The notes below the pieces were generated by a model that ran no database searches, was not told where the DNA came from, and saw only the letters and a list, made by a program, of their open reading frames with translations. The translations under genes and the position numbers were made by a program. Positions 9,920 to 19,448 of a stretch of DNA of 64,000 bases are shown one piece after another. Positions within the stretch are counted from its first letter, which is position 1; every line of letters begins with the position of its first letter. The DNA lies in the NCBI RefSeq assembly GCF_000564855.1, contig NZ_AYXG01000043.1, positions 107,380-171,379 of the forward strand. The letters run 5' to 3'. The stretch comes from Actinokineospora spheciospongiae (GTDB lineage Bacteria > Actinomycetota > Actinomycetes > Mycobacteriales > Pseudonocardiaceae).

Positions 9920-10710
9920 CCACCGGGGCCGCCCGCGGCGACTTCCCCGGCGCCGGGGCGCTGCGCGAGACGGGCAAGCTGTGCGCGCTGGGCATCGACG
10001 TCGTGGTGAACACGTTCCGGCGGCCGTTCCAGGCCCGCGAGTTCATCCAGCAGTGCTGGTTCATCGCCAGCGTCACGATCCTGCCGACCGCGCTGGTCGC
10101 CATCCCGTTCGGCGCGATCATCGCGTTGCAGCTCGGCACGCTGATCGTGCAGCTCGGCGCGCAGTCGTTCACCGGCGCGGCGAGCGTGCTGGCGATCATC
10201 CAGCAGGCGGCGCCGCTGGTGACCGCGCTGCTGGTGGCGGGCGCGGGCGGGTCGGCGATCTGCGCCGACATCGGCTCGCGCACCATCCGCGAGGAGATCG
10301 ACGCGATGGAGGTGCTTGGCGTCTCCGCCGTGCAGCGCCTGGTCGTGCCCAGGGTGCTCGCCGCGATGCTGGTGGCCGTCCTGCTCAACGGGCTGGTCAG
10401 CGTGGTCGGGGTGATGGGCGGCTACTTCTTCAACGTGGTGCTCCAGGGCGGCACGCCGGGCGCGTACCTGGCCAGCTTCTCCGCCCTGGCCCAGCTCTCG
10501 GACCTGTGGATCAGCGAGCTGAAGGCGCTGATCTTCGGGTTCATCGCCGGGGTCGTGGCCGCCCACCGGGGGCTCAACCCCAAGGGCGGCCCGAAGGGGG
10601 TGGGTGACGCGGTGAACCAGTCCGTGGTCATCACGTTCCTCCTGCTGTTCTTCGTCAACTTCGTGCTGACGGCGGTGTACCTCCAGGTCGTCCCGGCGAA
10701 GGGGAGCTGA
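9916..10710 (+). CDS. yrbEA: YrbE/MlaE-family permease, first subunit
   Basis: A 264-residue integral membrane protein of the MlaE/YrbE family, the inner-membrane permease of the Mce importer, with about five to six membrane helices. The family core is recognisable in GAGGSAICADIGSRTIREEIDAMEVLGV, of which the cytoplasmic EEIDAMEVLGV coupling helix contacts the ATPase. GTG 9916 lies in the stop of mkl. It partners the next gene as a heterodimer. No sign of damage. Confidence 0.94.
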   Translation: MTTGAARGDFPGAGALRETGKLCALGIDVVVNTFRRPFQAREFIQQCWFIASVTILPTALVAIPFGAIIALQLGTLIVQLGAQSFTGAASVLAIIQQAAPLVTALLVAGAGGSAICADIGSRTIREEIDAMEVLGVSAVQRLVVPRVLAAMLVAVLLNGLVSVVGVMGGYFFNVVLQGGTPGAYLASFSALAQLSDLWISELKALIFGFIAGVVAAHRGLNPKGGPKGVGDAVNQSVVITFLLLFFVNFVLTAVYLQVVPAKGS

Positions 10711-10712
10711 GC

Positions 10713-11564
10713 ATGGCTTCGGCAGCCGATTCCGCGAAGCGGATCGCCAAGCGGGGCTACGACCGCCCGATGGGGGTCCTCGACGAGCTGGGCGACCAGC
10801 TCTCGTTCTACCTGCGCGCGCTGGCCTGGATACCGCGGGCGCTGCGCCGCTACACCAAGGAGACGATGCGGCTGCTGGCCGAGGTCAGCTTCGGCTCCGG
10901 CGCGCTGGCGGTCATCGGCGGCACCGTCGGGGTGATGGTGGGGCTGACCGTGTTCACCGGGGTGGTCGTCGGGTTGCAGGGCTACGCCGCGCTGGACCAG
11001 ATCGGCACCGCCGCGTTCTCCGGCTTCGCCTCCGCCTACATCAACACCCGGGAGATCGCGCCGCTGGTCGCCGGGCTGGCGCTGTCGGCGACGGTGGGGT
11101 CCGGGTTCACCGCGCAGCTCGGCGCGATGCGGATCTCCGAGGAGATCGACGCGTTGGAGGTCATGGCGGTCCCGAGCCTGCCGTTCCTGGTGACCACCCG
11201 GATCATCGCCGGGTTCATCGCGGTCATCCCGCTCTACATCATCGGCCTGCTGACGTCGTACCTGGCGTCGAGGTCGATCACCGTCTACTTCTACGGGCAG
11301 TCGGCCGGGACCTACGACCACTACTTCAACCTCTTCCTGCCGCCGGAGGACGTGTTCTACTCGTTCGGCAAGGTGTTGATCTTCGCGATCATCATCATCC
11401 TGTCGCACTGCTACTACGGCTACAACGCCAGTGGCGGCCCGGCGGGCGTCGGGATCGCCGTGGGGCGGGCGGTGCGGACCACGATCGTCACCGTCGCCAT
11501 CGTCAACTTCTTCATCGGCTTCGCCATCTGGGGCACCACGACGACGGTGAGGATCGCCGGATGA
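10713..11564 (+). CDS. yrbEB: YrbE/MlaE-family permease, second subunit
   Basis: A 283-residue partner of the preceding permease, starting two bases after its stop. It has the same family core (GSGFTAQLGAMRISEEIDAL with the EEIDALEVMAV coupling helix) and an expected five to six membrane segments. Its stop overlaps the ATG of mceA by four bases (ATGA), continuing the coupled operon. The YrbEA/YrbEB heterodimer is the transmembrane path through which lipids delivered by the MceA-F assembly enter. Confidence 0.94.
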   Translation: MASAADSAKRIAKRGYDRPMGVLDELGDQLSFYLRALAWIPRALRRYTKETMRLLAEVSFGSGALAVIGGTVGVMVGLTVFTGVVVGLQGYAALDQIGTAAFSGFASAYINTREIAPLVAGLALSATVGSGFTAQLGAMRISEEIDALEVMAVPSLPFLVTTRIIAGFIAVIPLYIIGLLTSYLASRSITVYFYGQSAGTYDHYFNLFLPPEDVFYSFGKVLIFAIIIILSHCYYGYNASGGPAGVGIAVGRAVRTTIVTVAIVNFFIGFAIWGTTTTVRIAG

Positions 11565-12928
11565 GTCAGCAGAGCACGAGCCGGGGTGGGTTGGGCAAGC
11601 TCATCAAGCGGAGGTTGTCCGGGCTGGCGTTCATCCTGATCGTCGCCGGGCTCGTCGCGCTGAGCATCGCCATGTACAACAAGGCGTTCACCCCGGTCGC
11701 CTCGGTCACGCTGACCACCGACAAGGTCGGCAACCAGCTCGCGGTGCACTCCGACGTGAAGGTGCGCGGGCTGGTCGTCGGCGAGGTCCGCGGCATCACC
11801 CCGACCCGCGACGGCGCCGAGCTGGACCTGGCGCTGGACCCGGACAAGATCGACGTCATCCCGGCCGACGTCTCCGCCCGGTTCCTGCCCAAGACGCTGT
11901 TCGGCGAGCGCTACGTCTCCCTGCAGATCCCCGACGGCGCCTCCGCCGCCCGGCTGCGCGGCGGCGACCGCATCCGGCAGGACACCTCCACCGCGGCCGT
12001 CGAACTGGAGCAGGCGTTCGAGAGCCTGCTCCCGGTGTTGCAGGCGGTGCAGCCGCAGAAGCTCTCCAGTACCCTCACCGCCATCTCCACCGCCCTCGCG
12101 GGCCGCGGCGACGCCCTCGGGCAGACCCTGTCCGACCTGGGTTCGCTGGTCGGCGAGCTGAACCCGCACCTGCCGCGGCTGCGCGAGGACCTGGTCCAGT
12201 TGGCCACCGTCTCCGACACCTACAGCGACGCCGCGCCGGACCTGGTGCAGGCGCTCACCGACCTGACCGTCACCTCGCGGACCGTCGCCGAGCAGCGCGC
12301 GAACCTCGACAGCCTGTTCGCCACGACCACCACCGCCGCGCGGGACCTGGAGTCGTTCCTGCGGATCAACCGGGACAACCTGATCCGCCTCGCCGACAGC
12401 TCGCGGCCCACCCTGGACGCGCTGGCCCGGTACTCCCCGGAGTACCCGTGCCTGCTGGGGATGATGGCCGACAACGTCGACACGCTGGACAAGGTGTTCG
12501 GCAAGGGCACCGACCGGCCCGGCCTGCACGCCACCATCGAGGTCACGGTCAACCGCGGCAAGTACGAGCCCGGCAAGGACACGCCCGCCTACGAAGACGA
12601 CCGCGGCCCGCGCTGCTACGACTTCACCCAGTTCCCCACGCCGTTCCCGCAGAACCCGCCGGACGGCCAGATCCAGGACGGCACCTCGCCCAAGCCCGTC
12701 GCCCGCTCGCAGCAGGACGGGGTCAACCCGCCCGCCAACCTCGGCGGCACCACCCCGCAGTCCGCCCCGGCCGACGGCGACCTCGGCCTGGCGAACTCGC
12801 CGGGGGAGGCGGACTTCCTGGCCCAGTTGCTCGCCCCCGACCTGGGGGTGGCGCCCGAACAGGTGCCGAGCTGGAGCGCGCTGCTGCTCGGCCCCGCCTA
12901 CCGCGGCACGGAGGTGAGCTTCAAGTGA
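11561..12928 (+). CDS. mceA: Mce family protein A
   Basis: A 455-residue MceA-type protein. It has an N-terminal membrane anchor (about residues 20-40), an MCE/MlaD domain (about 45-130, with KVRGLVVGEVRGI and the lipid-ring strand LFGERYVSL), a long helical region, and a C-terminal extension rich in Pro/Gly/Gln. In Mce systems six such proteins form a hexameric barrel spanning the cell envelope that carries hydrophobic substrates such as sterols or fatty acids. ATGA overlap at the start and GTGA overlap at the end keep it in the operon. The substrate cannot be inferred from the sequence. Confidence 0.93.
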   Translation: MSQQSTSRGGLGKLIKRRLSGLAFILIVAGLVALSIAMYNKAFTPVASVTLTTDKVGNQLAVHSDVKVRGLVVGEVRGITPTRDGAELDLALDPDKIDVIPADVSARFLPKTLFGERYVSLQIPDGASAARLRGGDRIRQDTSTAAVELEQAFESLLPVLQAVQPQKLSSTLTAISTALAGRGDALGQTLSDLGSLVGELNPHLPRLREDLVQLATVSDTYSDAAPDLVQALTDLTVTSRTVAEQRANLDSLFATTTTAARDLESFLRINRDNLIRLADSSRPTLDALARYSPEYPCLLGMMADNVDTLDKVFGKGTDRPGLHATIEVTVNRGKYEPGKDTPAYEDDRGPRCYDFTQFPTPFPQNPPDGQIQDGTSPKPVARSQQDGVNPPANLGGTTPQSAPADGDLGLANSPGEADFLAQLLAPDLGVAPEQVPSWSALLLGPAYRGTEVSFK

Positions 12929-13962
12929 GGGGCCTCGTCGCACCGCTGGTCAAGCTGGCGGTCTTCATGGTCGTCACGGTGGCCGCCACCGGCGTGCTCG
13001 CGGTGAGCATCGCCAACATCGACCTGTCCGACACCACCACCTACACCGCCCGCTTCACCGACGCGACGCAACTGCTGCCCGGTGACGACGTCCGGATCTC
13101 CGGGGTGCGGGTCGGGCAGGTGGAGGAGGTCGCCATCGCCGACCGCAAGCAGGCGGAGGTCAGGTTCTCGGTGACCGCCGGGCGCAGGCTGCCCGCCTCG
13201 GTCACCGCGCAGATCAAGTTCCGCAACCTGGTCGGGCAGCGCTACGTCGCGCTCGGGCAGGGCGCGGGCGGCGACCCGAACGCCGTGCTCGACCCGGACG
13301 GGGTGATCCCGCTGGAGCGCACCCGGCCCGCGCTGGACCTGACCCAGTTGTTCAACGGCTTCAAGCCGCTGTTCCAGGCGCTGTCCCCGGACGACGTCAA
13401 CAAGCTGTCCTACGAGGTCATCCAGGTCCTGCAGGGCGAGGGCGGCACGGTGGAGAACCTGCTGGCGCACACGGCGACGCTGACCACCACCCTCGCCGAC
13501 AAGGACCGGGTGATCGGCGAGGTGATCACCAACCTGAACGGGGTGCTCGGCGCGATCAACTCCCGCGGCGACCAGCTCGGGCAGCTCGTCGGGCAGGTGC
13601 AGCAGTTGGTGAGCGGCCTGGCCGGGGACCGCGAGCCGATAGGCGAGGCCATCGACGCCCTCGGCGGCCTGGCCACGACCACCTCCGGCCTGCTCACCGA
13701 GGCCCGCGAACCGCTCAGGCAGGACATCGCCGCGCTGGGCGGGCTGGTGGACAACCTCAACGCCGACGAGTCCACCGTGGAGCGGTTCATCCAGTTCCTG
13801 CCGCAGAAGACCGAGACGCTGGCCCGGACGGTCAGCTACGGGTCCTGGCTGAACTTCTTCCTCTGCTCGGCCTCCGGTCAGATCGGTGTCCCCGGCCTGA
13901 TCACCACGCCCATCGACATCCCGGTGCTGCCCGCGAACCAGCCGAGGTGCACGACGCCATGA
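12925..13962 (+). CDS. mceB: Mce family protein B
   Basis: A 345-residue Mce protein starting at GTG 12925 inside the mceA stop. It has a signal-anchor (about residues 8-28), an MCE domain with DDVRISGVRVGQVEEV and FRNLVGQRYVAL, and then the helical tube-forming segment. The C-terminus carries two cysteines (FFLCSAS and PRCTTP), as commonly seen in MceB proteins. The frame is open further upstream inside mceA, but the coupled start gives the correct family N-terminus. Confidence 0.92.
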   Translation: MRGLVAPLVKLAVFMVVTVAATGVLAVSIANIDLSDTTTYTARFTDATQLLPGDDVRISGVRVGQVEEVAIADRKQAEVRFSVTAGRRLPASVTAQIKFRNLVGQRYVALGQGAGGDPNAVLDPDGVIPLERTRPALDLTQLFNGFKPLFQALSPDDVNKLSYEVIQVLQGEGGTVENLLAHTATLTTTLADKDRVIGEVITNLNGVLGAINSRGDQLGQLVGQVQQLVSGLAGDREPIGEAIDALGGLATTTSGLLTEAREPLRQDIAALGGLVDNLNADESTVERFIQFLPQKTETLARTVSYGSWLNFFLCSASGQIGVPGLITTPIDIPVLPANQPRCTTP

Positions 13963-14960
13963 GCCCGATGAAGCCCTTCCGCCAGCGCAACCCGATCCCG
14001 ATCGGCCTGGTCAGCCTGCTGACCATCGGCCTGGTCCTGACCGCGGCCATCTACTCCGACGACCTGCCGGTCATCGGCGGCGGCACCACCTACAGCGCCG
14101 AGTTCAGCGAGGCCTCCGGCCTGCAGGCCGACGACGAGGTCCGGGTCGCCGGGATCAAGGTCGGCCAGGTGTCCGACATCGACCTCGACCACGACCGGGT
14201 GGTGGTCAGCTTCAAGGTCAAGGACGCCTGGATCGGCGACCGCACCCGCGCCGACATCAGGATCAAGACGCTGCTGGGGCAGAAGTTCCTCTCCCTCGAA
14301 CCCGACGGCACCGAGGTGCTCGACCCGGGCACCCGCATCCCGCGCGAGCGCACCACCGCCCCGTACGACGTGCTGGAGGCCTTCCGCGGGCTGGCCGAGA
14401 CCACCAACGAGATCAACACCACCCAGCTCGCGCAGAGCTTCGAGGTCATCACCGAGACCTTCGCCGACACCCCGGACGACGTGAAGGGCGCGCTGACCGG
14501 GTTGCAGGCGCTGTCGAAGACGATCTCCTCGCGCGACCGGGAGCTGTCGGTGCTGCTCGGCAACACCCGGCAGTTCAGCCAGACCCTCGCCGACCGCGAC
14601 GCCCAGGTGGTCAAGCTGATCACCGACGGGAACCTGCTGCTCGACGAGGTCAACGCCCGCAAGAAGGCCATCGACGCGCTGCTCACCGGCACCCAGGCGC
14701 TGTCGCGGGAGCTGTCCGGGCTCGTCTCCGACAACCAGGCCCAGCTCGGCCCGGTGCTGACCGGCCTCGACCAGCTCACCGCCATGCTCCAGCGCAACCA
14801 GACCTCGCTGGCCGAGGGGATCGAGAAGTTCGCCCCGTTCGCCAGGCAGTTCAACAACGTCCTGGGCAACGGCCGGTGGTTCGACGCCTACCTCTGCGGC
14901 CTGCTGCCGCCCTCGCTCGGCCCGATCAACAGCTCCGGCTGCCTGGGGGACCCGAAATGA
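13959..14960 (+). CDS. mceC: Mce family protein C
   Basis: A 333-residue Mce protein; the ATG at 13959 overlaps the mceB stop by four bases (ATGA) and is preferred to the in-frame GTG at 13947. It has an N-terminal membrane helix (about residues 13-32), an MCE domain with DDEVRVAGIKVGQVSDI and LGQKFLSLEPDG, a long helical segment with heptad-like Leu/Ala, and a C-terminal pair of cysteines (YLCGLL, SGCLGD). One of six paralogues of the operon. Confidence 0.92.
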   Translation: MSPMKPFRQRNPIPIGLVSLLTIGLVLTAAIYSDDLPVIGGGTTYSAEFSEASGLQADDEVRVAGIKVGQVSDIDLDHDRVVVSFKVKDAWIGDRTRADIRIKTLLGQKFLSLEPDGTEVLDPGTRIPRERTTAPYDVLEAFRGLAETTNEINTTQLAQSFEVITETFADTPDDVKGALTGLQALSKTISSRDRELSVLLGNTRQFSQTLADRDAQVVKLITDGNLLLDEVNARKKAIDALLTGTQALSRELSGLVSDNQAQLGPVLTGLDQLTAMLQRNQTSLAEGIEKFAPFARQFNNVLGNGRWFDAYLCGLLPPSLGPINSSGCLGDPK

Positions 14961-16153
14961 GCACCTTCTCCAGCAAGTTCGGCCGCGACCTGTCCCGCAC
15001 CGTCGCCCTCGCCTGCGTGCTCGGCCTCCTCGTCGCGGCGGCGCTGTGGTGGCTGCTGCGGGAGCCGAACGAGAAGCGCTACACCGCCGTGTTCCCCGGC
15101 GTCGTCGGCCTCTACGAGGACAACGACGTGCGGGTGCTGGGCGTCAAGGTCGGCACCGTCGACAAGATCACCCCGCGCGGGGACGTGGTCGAGGTCGAGG
15201 TGCTGGTGGACCGGACCGTCGACGTGCCCGCCGAGGCGCAGGCGCTCATCGTCGCGCCGTCGCTGGTGTCCGACCGCTACGTCCAGCTCGCCCCCGCCTA
15301 CACCGCGGGCCCGGTCATGGCGACCGGCGCGGTCATCCCGCGCGAGCGCACCTCCACCCCGCTGGAGGTCGACGACCTCTACGCCAGCCTCACCAGGGTC
15401 AGCGAAACCCTCGGCCCGAACGGGGCCAACAAGAACGGCGCGTTGTCGGACCTGCTCACCACCGCCGCGACCAACCTCGGCGGCAACGGGCAGGCCCTCA
15501 ACGACACGATCAAGCAGCTCGGTCAGCTCTCCAGCACCCTGTCCGGCAACTCCACCGACCTGTTCGCCACCGTGGACAACCTCCAGAAGTTCACCACCGC
15601 GCTGGCGGGCAGCGACGAGCAGGTGAACCTGTTCAGCAGGCAGCTCGCCCAGGTCAGCGAGTTCCTGGCGGCCGAGAAGGGCAACCTCGGCGCCTCGGTC
15701 GACCAGCTCGGCCGGTCCCTCGGCGTGGTGCAGCAGTTCATCAACGACAACCGCGGCCGCATCCGGTCCAACGTGGACAAGCTGGCCTCGGTGACCCAGG
15801 TGCTCACCGACCAGCGGGCCGCGCTGGCCGAAACCCTCGACATCGCCCCGCTGGCGCTGGGCAACGTCTACAACACCTACAACGCCGCGTCCGGCACCCT
15901 CGACGCCAGGGCCAACATCAACGAGCTGACCCAGCCGGTGATCGTCACCCTGTGCAAGCTGGTCCGGCAGGGCACCCCCACCGGGCTGCCCACCACGCTG
16001 GCCGACGCCTGCGACCAGCTCGCCCCGATCGTGCAGGGCCTGGTGCCGCTGCCCACGCCCGCGCAGATCATCTCCGACCTGCAGAGCGGGCGGCTGCCGT
16101 CGCTGCCGCTGCCGCTCGCGGGCCAGGTCTTCGGCACCACGGGAGGCCAGTGA
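14957..16153 (+). CDS. mceD: Mce family protein D
   Basis: A 398-residue Mce protein with ATGA overlap at its start. The signal-anchor is at about residues 16-36; the MCE domain has NDVRVLGVKVGTVDKI and VSDRYVQLAPAY; the helical region is followed by a Pro/Leu-rich tail. It shares the conserved domain order with the other Mce proteins of the operon and its stop overlaps the next start by one base. Confidence 0.92.
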   Translation: MSTFSSKFGRDLSRTVALACVLGLLVAAALWWLLREPNEKRYTAVFPGVVGLYEDNDVRVLGVKVGTVDKITPRGDVVEVEVLVDRTVDVPAEAQALIVAPSLVSDRYVQLAPAYTAGPVMATGAVIPRERTSTPLEVDDLYASLTRVSETLGPNGANKNGALSDLLTTAATNLGGNGQALNDTIKQLGQLSSTLSGNSTDLFATVDNLQKFTTALAGSDEQVNLFSRQLAQVSEFLAAEKGNLGASVDQLGRSLGVVQQFINDNRGRIRSNVDKLASVTQVLTDQRAALAETLDIAPLALGNVYNTYNAASGTLDARANINELTQPVIVTLCKLVRQGTPTGLPTTLADACDQLAPIVQGLVPLPTPAQIISDLQSGRLPSLPLPLAGQVFGTTGGQ

Positions 16154-17394
16154 TGGGCGCCAGGGCAGTCGCCACCAGGGTGGCCGCCGCGGTGGGCGCG
16201 GTCGTGCTCACCGCCTCCGGGTGCGGGTTCACCGGCGTCTACGACCTGCCGCTGCCCGGCGGCGCCGACCTCGGCGACCACCCGTACACGGTGAAGGTCG
16301 AGTTCCGCGACGTGCTCGACCTGGTCCCGCAGTCCGCGGTCAAGGTCGACGAGGTCGCCGTCGGCCGGGTCGACTCGGTCGGCTTCGCCGCCGACGGCTG
16401 GACCGCCGAGGTGACCCTGCTGGTCCGCGGCGACGTCGACCTGCCCGCCAACGCCTCGGCCAAGCTGCGCCAGTCCAGCCTGCTCGGCGAGAAGTACGTG
16501 GAACTGGCCGCGCCCCCCACCGGCACCGCGGCGGAGGGCAGGCTCGCCGACGGGGCGGTCATCCCGGTCGGCCGCACCAACCGCAACACCGAGGTCGAAG
16601 AGGTCCTGGGCGCGCTGTCGCTGCTGCTCAACGGCGGCGGCGTCGAGCAACTGCGCGACATCACCCGGGAGCTGAACAAGGCCACCGAGGGCCGCGAGAC
16701 CGACATCCGCGCGCTGCTGGACAACGTCAACAGCGCGGTCACCACCCTCGACGCGGGCAAGGCCGACATCACCAGGGCCATCGACGGCATCAACCGCCTG
16801 GCGATGACCCTCAACGGCCAGCGCGACCGGATCGTCGGCGTGATCGACGGCATCGGCCCCGGCCTGAAGGTCCTCACCGACCAGCGCGAGCAGCTTGTGA
16901 CCATGCTGCAGAGCCTCGACTCGCTCTCCGGGGTGGCGGTCGACACGGTCAACCGCAGCCAGGCCGACCTGGTCGCCGACCTCAAGGCGCTCACCCCGAC
17001 GCTGCTCAAGCTGGGCGAGGCGGGCAACGACCTGCCCAAGTCGCTGGAGCTGCTGATCACCTTCCCGTTCACCGACGCGGCGGTCGCGGGCGTCAAGGGC
17101 GACTACTTCAACATCTACGCCGACATCGACCTGAACCTGTCGAACGTCCTGGACAACCTCGGCCGGTCCCGGCAGAACCCGCTCGACAGCCTCATCCCCG
17201 GCATCGGCGGCACTCCCGCCCCGCCCGCCGGGACCGGCGCCACCCCCGGCACCCCGGCGCCGCCCCTGCTGCCGCTGCCCCCACTGCCCGGCCTCGGCAC
17301 CCCCACCGCCCCGCCCGCGGCGGGCGCGCCGCCCACCCCCGCGCGGACCGGCCTGCCCGGCCTGCTCGACTCCCTGCTCGGAGGCGGTGCCTGA
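16153..17394 (+). CDS. mceE: Mce family lipoprotein E
   Basis: A 413-residue Mce protein of the MceE (LprK-like) class. The signal peptide ends in a lipobox-like TASGC with the modified Cys at residue 24, so it is expected to be lipid-anchored rather than held by a membrane helix. The MCE domain follows (SAVKVDEVAVGRVDSV, LLGEKYVELAAP), then helices and a C-terminal tail of about 75 residues very rich in Pro, Gly and Ala (from about residue 340). The fifth position with a lipoprotein signal is the conserved arrangement of actinobacterial mce operons. Confidence 0.92.
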   Translation: MGARAVATRVAAAVGAVVLTASGCGFTGVYDLPLPGGADLGDHPYTVKVEFRDVLDLVPQSAVKVDEVAVGRVDSVGFAADGWTAEVTLLVRGDVDLPANASAKLRQSSLLGEKYVELAAPPTGTAAEGRLADGAVIPVGRTNRNTEVEEVLGALSLLLNGGGVEQLRDITRELNKATEGRETDIRALLDNVNSAVTTLDAGKADITRAIDGINRLAMTLNGQRDRIVGVIDGIGPGLKVLTDQREQLVTMLQSLDSLSGVAVDTVNRSQADLVADLKALTPTLLKLGEAGNDLPKSLELLITFPFTDAAVAGVKGDYFNIYADIDLNLSNVLDNLGRSRQNPLDSLIPGIGGTPAPPAGTGATPGTPAPPLLPLPPLPGLGTPTAPPAAGAPPTPARTGLPGLLDSLLGGGA

Positions 17395-18659
17395 TGCTCA
17401 CCACGACGGTCCGCAGGCAGCTCATCGCGTTCGCGGTCATCGCGGTCGTGGCGGTGGTCTACGCCCTGTTCCGGTTCACCGACCTCGGCCGCGCCTTCGG
17501 CTCCGAGGGCTACCGGGTGCGGATGGAACTGGTCGAGTCCGGCGGCATCTTCACCAACGCCGAGGTCACCTACCGCGGCGTGAACGTGGGCCGGGTGGGG
17601 GAGATCCGGCTGACCCCCGGGGGCATGGAGGTCGACCTCGACATCGAGCCGTCCGCCCCGGACATCCCCGCCGACCTCGACGCCCTGGTGGCCAACCGGT
17701 CCGCGGTCGGCGAGCAGTTCGTCGACCTGCGCCCGCGCCACGACGGCGGCGAGGTGCTGCGGGAGGGGTCGCTGATCCCCGCCGACCGGACCAAGACCCC
17801 GGTCAGCACCGACACCGTCATCCGCGACCTGGACGGCCTGGCGCGCTCGGTCCCCACCGACTCGCTGCGCACCGTCGTCGACGAGCTGGACAAGGCGTTC
17901 ACCGGCACCGGCCCCGACCTGCAGGTCCTGCTCGACACGGCGAGCGAGTTCACCAGGGCGGCCAAGGAGAACCTGCCGGAGACGATCAAGCTGATCCAGG
18001 ACGGCAACACCGTCCTGGACACCCAGGCGGCGAACTCCGGCAACATCAAGTCCTTCGCCGCGGACCTGGCCGAGGTGACCGCGCAGCTCAAGGCGTCCGA
18101 CCCGGCCCTGCGCACGCTGATCGCCAACACCCCGGCCGCCGCCGACTCGGTGGTCAACCTGCTGCGCGAGTCCGGGCAGGGCCTGGGCGTGCTCACCGCG
18201 AACCTGCTGACCACCTCGGACATCCTCCGCGCCCGGGTCGACGGGATCGAGCTGGCGCTGGTGGTCTACCCGGTGCTGGCGGTCGGCCCGAAGACGGTCG
18301 CCCCCGGCGACGGCACCGCCCACCTGGGCCTGGCGCTCAACCTGTTCGACCCGCCGCCGTGCACCAAGGGCTACGAGGGCACGACCAGGCGCGCGGGCAC
18401 CGACGCGGCGCCGATCGCGGAGAACACCGCCGCCTACTGCGCCGAACCGCTGGGCAGCCCGATCAACGTGCGCGGCTCGCAGAACGCCCCGTTCGGCGGC
18501 AGCCCGACCACGCCGAGCCCGGGGGACATCGCGGCCAACCAGGACCGGTCGCGGGAGCAACTGGCGGCGATGGCGGCGGCGAACCTGCCGGGCACCGTGG
18601 GTCAGCCGGGCAGTCCCAGCCCGCCCTCGCTCGCGGGCCTGCTCGGCCTGGGCGGCTGA
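17394..18659 (+). CDS. mceF: Mce family protein F
   Basis: The last of the six Mce proteins, 421 residues. It has a membrane anchor (about residues 10-28), an MCE domain with AEVTYRGVNVGRVGEI and VGEQFVDLRPRH, a helical stretch, and a C-terminal extension with paired cysteines (PPPCTKGYEG and AYCAEP) ending in a Pro/Ser/Gly tail. The start overlaps the mceE stop by one base. The next gene begins 60 bases later, close enough for the Mce-associated genes to be part of the same transcript. Confidence 0.92.
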   Translation: MLTTTVRRQLIAFAVIAVVAVVYALFRFTDLGRAFGSEGYRVRMELVESGGIFTNAEVTYRGVNVGRVGEIRLTPGGMEVDLDIEPSAPDIPADLDALVANRSAVGEQFVDLRPRHDGGEVLREGSLIPADRTKTPVSTDTVIRDLDGLARSVPTDSLRTVVDELDKAFTGTGPDLQVLLDTASEFTRAAKENLPETIKLIQDGNTVLDTQAANSGNIKSFAADLAEVTAQLKASDPALRTLIANTPAAADSVVNLLRESGQGLGVLTANLLTTSDILRARVDGIELALVVYPVLAVGPKTVAPGDGTAHLGLALNLFDPPPCTKGYEGTTRRAGTDAAPIAENTAAYCAEPLGSPINVRGSQNAPFGGSPTTPSPGDIAANQDRSREQLAAMAAANLPGTVGQPGSPSPPSLAGLLGLGG

Positions 18660-18719
18660 AGGTTTGCCACCGGGGAGTCAAACGCGGACCTGACCGGCCA
18701 CCCTCTACCCTGGAGCGCC

Positions 18720-19421
18720 ATGACCAGTAAGGACGAGCGCGACGACCCCGGCGCCGAGATCGCGGACGCGGAGATCGCCGACGGCGACGGCACCCGCGAG
18801 GAGCCGCCCGCGCTTTCCCCAGACCTGGTTCCCGAGGACGACGACGACGAGCGGGCCGAGTCCGAGCGAACCGGCGCCACCGCGTCCACGGCGGACGGAC
18901 CCGCGCGGCGCGGCCCCAACCCGGTCCTGCTCGGCGCGGGCGCGCTGGCCGCCGTCGCGCTGGTCTTCGCGGCCTGGTTCGGCATTTCCTGGGCCCGCGC
19001 CGCGGGCGACGAGGACCTGGCGCTCGACCGCACCCGCGACGAGGTGTCCCGGGTCGCCGACGCCGCGGTGGTCACCTTCAACACCCTGGACCACCGCAGG
19101 GTCGACGAGGGCCTGGACCGCTGGGAGGCCGCCTCCACCGGCGAGCTGCACGACAACATCCGCAACGGGCGCGCCACGAGCAAGTCCACCATCGAGTCGA
19201 CCAAGAAGAGCACCACCGCCAAGGTCCTCAAGTCCGCGGTGACCCAGCTCAACGACCGCGACGGCACCGCCCAGGTGATGACCGCGCTGGTCCGGGAGAC
19301 GATCCCGGAGGGCGGCGAGACCACCACCGACTACCTGCGCCTGCAGAGCACCCTGCTGCGCACCGACACCGGCTGGAAGCTCACCGGGATCGACACGGTG
19401 CCGTTCACCCCCGCAAGCTGA
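18720..19421 (+). CDS. Mce-associated membrane protein
   Basis: A 233-residue protein with an acidic N-terminal tail (about 60 residues, Asp/Glu-rich), one membrane helix (about residues 75-95) and an extracytoplasmic domain of about 135 residues. This plan, with the fold seen around RTRDEVSRVADAAVVTFNTLDHR, is that of the Mas (Mce-associated) proteins found at the end of mycobacterial mce operons, thought to stabilise or assist the transporter. It directly follows mceF and precedes a second protein with the same plan. Confidence 0.82.
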   Translation: MTSKDERDDPGAEIADAEIADGDGTREEPPALSPDLVPEDDDDERAESERTGATASTADGPARRGPNPVLLGAGALAAVALVFAAWFGISWARAAGDEDLALDRTRDEVSRVADAAVVTFNTLDHRRVDEGLDRWEAASTGELHDNIRNGRATSKSTIESTKKSTTAKVLKSAVTQLNDRDGTAQVMTALVRETIPEGGETTTDYLRLQSTLLRTDTGWKLTGIDTVPFTPAS

Positions 19422-19448
19422 GCCGAGAGCCCGTCGAGAGGACCCGCA